Of a DNA stretch of 64,000 nt, positions 60,920 through 64,000 are shown piece after piece. A program made the position numbers and the translations under genes. This DNA is from Rubrivivax sp. (GTDB lineage Bacteria; Pseudomonadota; Gammaproteobacteria; Burkholderiales; Burkholderiaceae_C), in contig JAURZM010000056.1 in the NCBI GenBank assembly GCA_030653385.1, positions 37,664 to 101,663 on the forward strand. The letters run 5' to 3'. Numbering within the stretch: position 1 is the first letter of the stretch; each line of letters opens with the position of its first letter. The notes under the pieces were generated by a model. The model ran no database searches. It saw only the letters and a list, made by a program, of their open reading frames with translations, and had not been told where the DNA came from.

Positions 60920-61633
60920 GTGCCGAAGAACCTGATGAAGTCGATGGCCGTCTGGAGCATTTCGCAGGGGCTGAAGTTGCCCTATGCGCATCTGGATCGC
61001 ATGAGTGAACTGAACTACCTTCGCCTCTTGTTGCACGACATGTCGGTCGACTGTGTACTGGATGTTGGCGCGAACATCGGCCAGTTCGCCACGGAACTTC
61101 GAGGCATCGGTTACCAGGGCCACATCGTCTCTTTCGAGCCGGTCGGGTCGGTCTTCCAAGCGCTTTCAGCCAACTTTGCCGGCGACGTGCGGTGGAAGGG
61201 GTACAACATGGCGCTTGGGCGCGTCGACTCAGAAATGACGATCCATGTGCCCAGATTGACCGTCATGAGTTCGCTGCTCGCCTCCACCCAGGACGAACCC
61301 GGCATGCGCGAAGAAGTGGTTCAAGTCCGCACCCTGGACGGCCTGCTGCCGCAGGTCAAGGCGGAGCTTGGTGTTTCGCGTGTCTTGTTGAAGATGGACA
61401 CCCAGGGTTATGACATGGAGGTGTTTCGTGGTGCGCAGGGTTGCCTGGATGACATCTGTGGCATTCAGTCGGAACTGTCCGTGCAGCCGCTGTACCAAGG
61501 CATGCCGCACTACATCGAGTCGCTGCAAGCCTACGAGTCGGCGGGCTATGACCTGTACAACCTGGCCGTGGTCAATCGCATTGAAACGGGTGGGCTGCTG
61601 GAGTTGAACTGCCTGATGCGATCGCGTGTGTGA
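60920..61633 (+). CDS. FkbM family methyltransferase
   Basis: A 237-residue SAM-dependent methyltransferase. Motif I is VLDVGANIGQFA; SFEPVGSVFQ gives motif II; KMDTQGYDMEVFRGA is the FkbM signature. The GTG start at 60920 follows AGGAG at a 7-base spacing. An open frame continues upstream but its composition is unlike protein. It probably methylates a hydroxyl of the polymer. It is 98 bases from the previous gene, with nothing recognisable between. Confidence 0.82.
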   Translation: MPKNLMKSMAVWSISQGLKLPYAHLDRMSELNYLRLLLHDMSVDCVLDVGANIGQFATELRGIGYQGHIVSFEPVGSVFQALSANFAGDVRWKGYNMALGRVDSEMTIHVPRLTVMSSLLASTQDEPGMREEVVQVRTLDGLLPQVKAELGVSRVLLKMDTQGYDMEVFRGAQGCLDDICGIQSELSVQPLYQGMPHYIESLQAYESAGYDLYNLAVVNRIETGGLLELNCLMRSRV

Positions 61634-61944
61634 GTCTGGCTTGGTTAGTGGTCGTCATTACCGTGCGGCAACTCAAGCCCCCCCATTTTGGCCTGCACCT
61701 TCGCAAAGCCGTTGCCCCAAGACAGTGCAGGCTGAGCAGCCGCCAGTAAGAGTTGTCGCACTTTTGCGGGCCAGCTTGCCCCTGCTACCTTGGCCCGTAT
61801 CGTGCTGGCATCGTGGGATGGCCAAGTCCGGCCGGATGGATTCCACTGAGTGGATATGTGTCACGCAGCAGACATGAACACAAGCTCCAATCGGACGCGT
61901 CGGTTTCCACAGGGTGGTTCTATCGGGCCTCGCGAAGCTGAAAC
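61634..61944. other. 311-bp intergenic region
   Basis: I found no gene, RNA or convincing promoter. It has a lower GC content than the genes around it and includes runs such as CCCCCCC near 61678-61684. A GG-N11-GC at about 61697 misses the sigma-54 spacing by one base. Confidence 0.4.
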
Positions 61945-63057
61945 GTGGCCGACTCACCAAGACCGCCGGGGATTCGCACTTTGAGAACCGAGCGGCAAGA
62001 TCGCCTTGACCTGCTGATATTCGACGCCTACCGCGACGGCCATCGAAGAGACTACTTCCGGGTGCTGCGGCGGGTTCTGGGCGGCCGTATCGTGTGGGGC
62101 CGGCCTGGAAGGCACTGGCCCAGGTTGCTGGCGGCTCGCGCCCTGGTCTGTTCCACCTGTGACGACTACCTGCCGGCATTTTTTGTTCTGTCGTTGCTGC
62201 GGTCACTGCTAGGCCGCACAACCCTTGGCTTGTCCATCCGCAGCGAAACCATCTTCCAACGCACGGGCCTTGCCCAGGCCATGAAGCGAACGATGCTGCG
62301 GACCTTGCGGTTCCTGCCCTGCGTCAAGGTCGTGACCTTCATGCCACATTGGGCCGAGCCGCGCCTGGCCCGGTACACGGTCGACTGGATGTACGACCTG
62401 CAGTACTGGGACCTGGCCTGGCTTAACGTTCCCGCGGTGAATTCGCTGGCCACGCTTCACGAAACAATTCGGATGAAGGCGGCCGGGCGCCAGGTTGTCA
62501 CCTCGGTGGGGCACCAGCGACTTGTGAAGGGGGTCGAGTACTTCATGGCCCTGTTCGAGCAAGAGGAGATGCGCCGTCAGTTTCTCTTTGTCTGCGTCGG
62601 CCCCAACTGGGACCTCGACAAGGCCAAAGTCGAACAGTTCCGGTCTGCCGGTGGGTTGTTCATTGACCGAGAACTTCGCGACGATGAAATCGTGCCCATC
62701 TATGCCATGACAGACGTCGTGTGGGCCTGTTACCGACCCGACTACGACCAGTCTTCCGGCATCTTTGGCCGCGCCATGCAGCTTGGCAAGCCATGCATCG
62801 TTCGTGAAGGGTCCTATCTTTCGGTGCTTCAAGCCGGCCTGGGCAAACAAGGTGCGGCAGTAACGTATGGCCAGCCCGAGCAAGCGGCTGCGATGCTTGC
62901 GGCCGGGGTCATGGGAAATCGACAGGCGCAGCACGTGGTCGACACCGCGCGTACAACGGGCGCGCTGTTCAGGTTCCTTGGGCTTGTCGATCGCCCGGCG
63001 TTTGCCCCTGGGCGGCCTGCTGCCGAAACGGAAAGTGCAGATAGGCGGTGCCAATGA
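61945..63057 (+). CDS. Putative GT-B glycosyltransferase, family not recognised
   Basis: A 370-residue protein. The C-terminal half looks like a GT4 donor domain (TSVGHQRLVKGVEYFMAL, FVCVGPNWD, VWACYRPDYDQSSGIFGRAMQLGKP), with an SSGIFGRA loop where the nucleotide sugar would bind. The N-terminal half (LDLLIFDAYRDGHRRDYFRVLRRVL) is unusual. GTG 61945 or TTG 61981 may be the start; no strong ribosome site. ATGA overlap with the next gene couples it to a methyltransferase. GC is slightly lower than in the core operon, which may mark a recently acquired module. Confidence 0.6.
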   Translation: MADSPRPPGIRTLRTERQDRLDLLIFDAYRDGHRRDYFRVLRRVLGGRIVWGRPGRHWPRLLAARALVCSTCDDYLPAFFVLSLLRSLLGRTTLGLSIRSETIFQRTGLAQAMKRTMLRTLRFLPCVKVVTFMPHWAEPRLARYTVDWMYDLQYWDLAWLNVPAVNSLATLHETIRMKAAGRQVVTSVGHQRLVKGVEYFMALFEQEEMRRQFLFVCVGPNWDLDKAKVEQFRSAGGLFIDRELRDDEIVPIYAMTDVVWACYRPDYDQSSGIFGRAMQLGKPCIVREGSYLSVLQAGLGKQGAAVTYGQPEQAAAMLAAGVMGNRQAQHVVDTARTTGALFRFLGLVDRPAFAPGRPAAETESADRRCQ

Positions 63058-63863
63058 AAAAAGTCGTTCGTGCCCTGACCTTCGAGGCGCTGTCGTTGGG
63101 ACAGGCCTTTCCGACCACCAAAACAGCGCGTGAAAGGGTCGAACGGCTTATCGAACACCTGCGGCCCATGTCCACAGCCACCCCGCTCATCCGACTTGGA
63201 CCTGCGGGTGACGGGGGTTACCTGGTCCCGGACGACCTGGCCGCGATCGAGGCCTGTTTTTCGCCAGGCGTGGCAGACCTGTCAGACTTCGAACTTGAGT
63301 GTGCCAACAGGGGCATGAAGGTCTTCATGGCCGACGGGTCCGTCGATGGGCCGGCGCAGAGCCATCCCAGTTTTCACTTCGACAAGCGATTCATTGGAGC
63401 GGTCACGAACGAGACCTTCATGACCATCGACCGGTGGGTCGGGTACACAGGGGTGAGTCGCGAATCCGACTTGCTGCTTCAGATCGACATCGAAGGCCAC
63501 GAGTACGCCGCGCTGCTGGCCACCTCGGATGCCCTGATGAAGCGTTTCCGCGTGATCGTGGGCGAGTTTCACCTGTTGAACCAGCTGTGGAATGAGCCCT
63601 TCTTTGCACTGGCATCCAGCACCTTCGAGAAGATTCTGCAGACGCACACGTGTGTGCATGTCCATCCAAACAACGACATGGATGTCTTCGACCGCTGGGG
63701 GCTGGCCATTCCACCGTTGCTGGAAATCACCTTCCTGCGCAAGGACAGGGTGATCGACGCCCGCCCTGCTCAGACATTTCCTCACCCGCTGGACGCAGAC
63801 TGCACCCCGCGGGCGCACCTGCCGCTGCCAGCGCGCTGGTACGCCGGCGGCGTGCTGCTGTGA
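63054..63863 (+). CDS. FkbM-like methyltransferase
   Basis: A 269-residue protein. RLGPAGDGGYLVPDDL near residue 50 is a variant SAM region, and LLQIDIEGHEYAAL is the FkbM signature. The overall layout (GFSPGVADLSDFELE-like stretch, then VHVHPNND) is that of polysaccharide-linked FkbM proteins. ATG 63054 overlaps the preceding stop. It is the last gene of the window; 137 bases of non-coding sequence follow. Confidence 0.75.
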   Translation: MKKVVRALTFEALSLGQAFPTTKTARERVERLIEHLRPMSTATPLIRLGPAGDGGYLVPDDLAAIEACFSPGVADLSDFELECANRGMKVFMADGSVDGPAQSHPSFHFDKRFIGAVTNETFMTIDRWVGYTGVSRESDLLLQIDIEGHEYAALLATSDALMKRFRVIVGEFHLLNQLWNEPFFALASSTFEKILQTHTCVHVHPNNDMDVFDRWGLAIPPLLEITFLRKDRVIDARPAQTFPHPLDADCTPRAHLPLPARWYAGGVLL

Positions 63864-64000
63864 ACCGCACCGGGTTTCGAGGAGGCCTGTTGGCTTGAGT
63901 CAGACCGGGTTGGCCTGACTGTCTTGGGTTCGGACTTCCTCTCTTCCAGCCCCCCCGCAGGGGCCGCCGGAGGCCCTCCGGTTGGGCCATGTACTCATGG
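63864..64000. other. Non-coding end of window with a GC hairpin
   Basis: No gene seen. CCGGAG-GCC-CTCCGG at 63967-63981 forms a 6-bp hairpin followed by TT, a possible weak end for the exopolysaccharide transcript. Confidence 0.35.

Noticed and set aside
63727..63990. Small minus-strand gene at the right end
   Set aside because: The frame mainly mirrors the end of the FkbM-like gene and the GC hairpin, and its translation has no recognisable features.

Overview
This is a 64 kb stretch of a high-GC, gene-dense, Gram-negative chromosome. The gene content (an Atu-type CoA-carboxylase operon, a periplasmic MsrA/MsrB pair, ThrH, and a full exosortase A (XrtA)/PEP-CTERM exopolysaccharide locus with PrsK/PrsR/PrsT) points to a betaproteobacterium of the Burkholderiales, probably in the Rubrivivax/Leptothrix/Roseateles area. 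The genus is an inference. I saw no tRNA, rRNA, CRISPR array, insertion sequence or phage gene.

Layout. (1) 1-7.8 kb, + strand: a tightly coupled catabolic operon with the gene order of atuBCDEF (acyclic terpenoid / geranyl-CoA degradation), followed by a BKACE-type beta-keto acid cleavage enzyme and a hot-dog thioesterase. (2) 7.9-10.2 kb: an exported HtrA-like protease and a Tat-exported MsrB next to an exported MsrA. (3) 10.4-13.6 kb: a poorly described cassette made of a Tat-signal protein of unknown function, a PqqD-like protein, an HprK-related kinase and a nucleotidyltransferase. (4) 13.7-18.6 kb: ThrH, then FHA-domain protein, cyclic-nucleotide-binding protein, and a 927-residue fusion of membrane Fe-S protein, ferredoxin and flavoprotein. 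(5) 18.9-63.9 kb: the XrtA/PEP-CTERM locus.

The XrtA locus has three parts. A UDP-glucuronate epimerase on + converges on a leftward operon (sugar transferase, PrsK, PrsR, PrsT, trypsin-like protease). A leftward PEP-CTERM substrate gene follows, with its own sigma-54 promoter and terminator. From 30.0 kb everything reads rightward: a second PrsT paralogue, the export/polymerisation machinery (outer-membrane export lipoprotein, chain-length protein, tyrosine autokinase, outer-membrane protein, ATPase), WecB, deacetylase, FemAB protein, exosortase A fused to EpsI, two nucleotide-sugar dehydrogenases, several glycosyltransferases, two asparagine-synthase-like amidotransferases, a PaaK-like protein, an O-ligase, a second deacetylase, and at the right end FkbM methyltransferases around an orphan glycosyltransferase.

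The most interesting observation joins regions 3 and 5. The PEP-CTERM gene and the Tat-signal gene heading the HprK/PqqD cassette each have a good -24/-12 (sigma-54) promoter. Upstream of each, in the same orientation, is the same 17-bp box TGT(C/G)GG-N5-TTTACA, with spacings differing by 31 bp, about three helical turns. PrsR is a sigma-54-dependent activator encoded here, so I infer that the HprK/PqqD cassette belongs to the PrsK/PrsR regulon and works at the cell surface with the PEP-CTERM/exopolysaccharide system.
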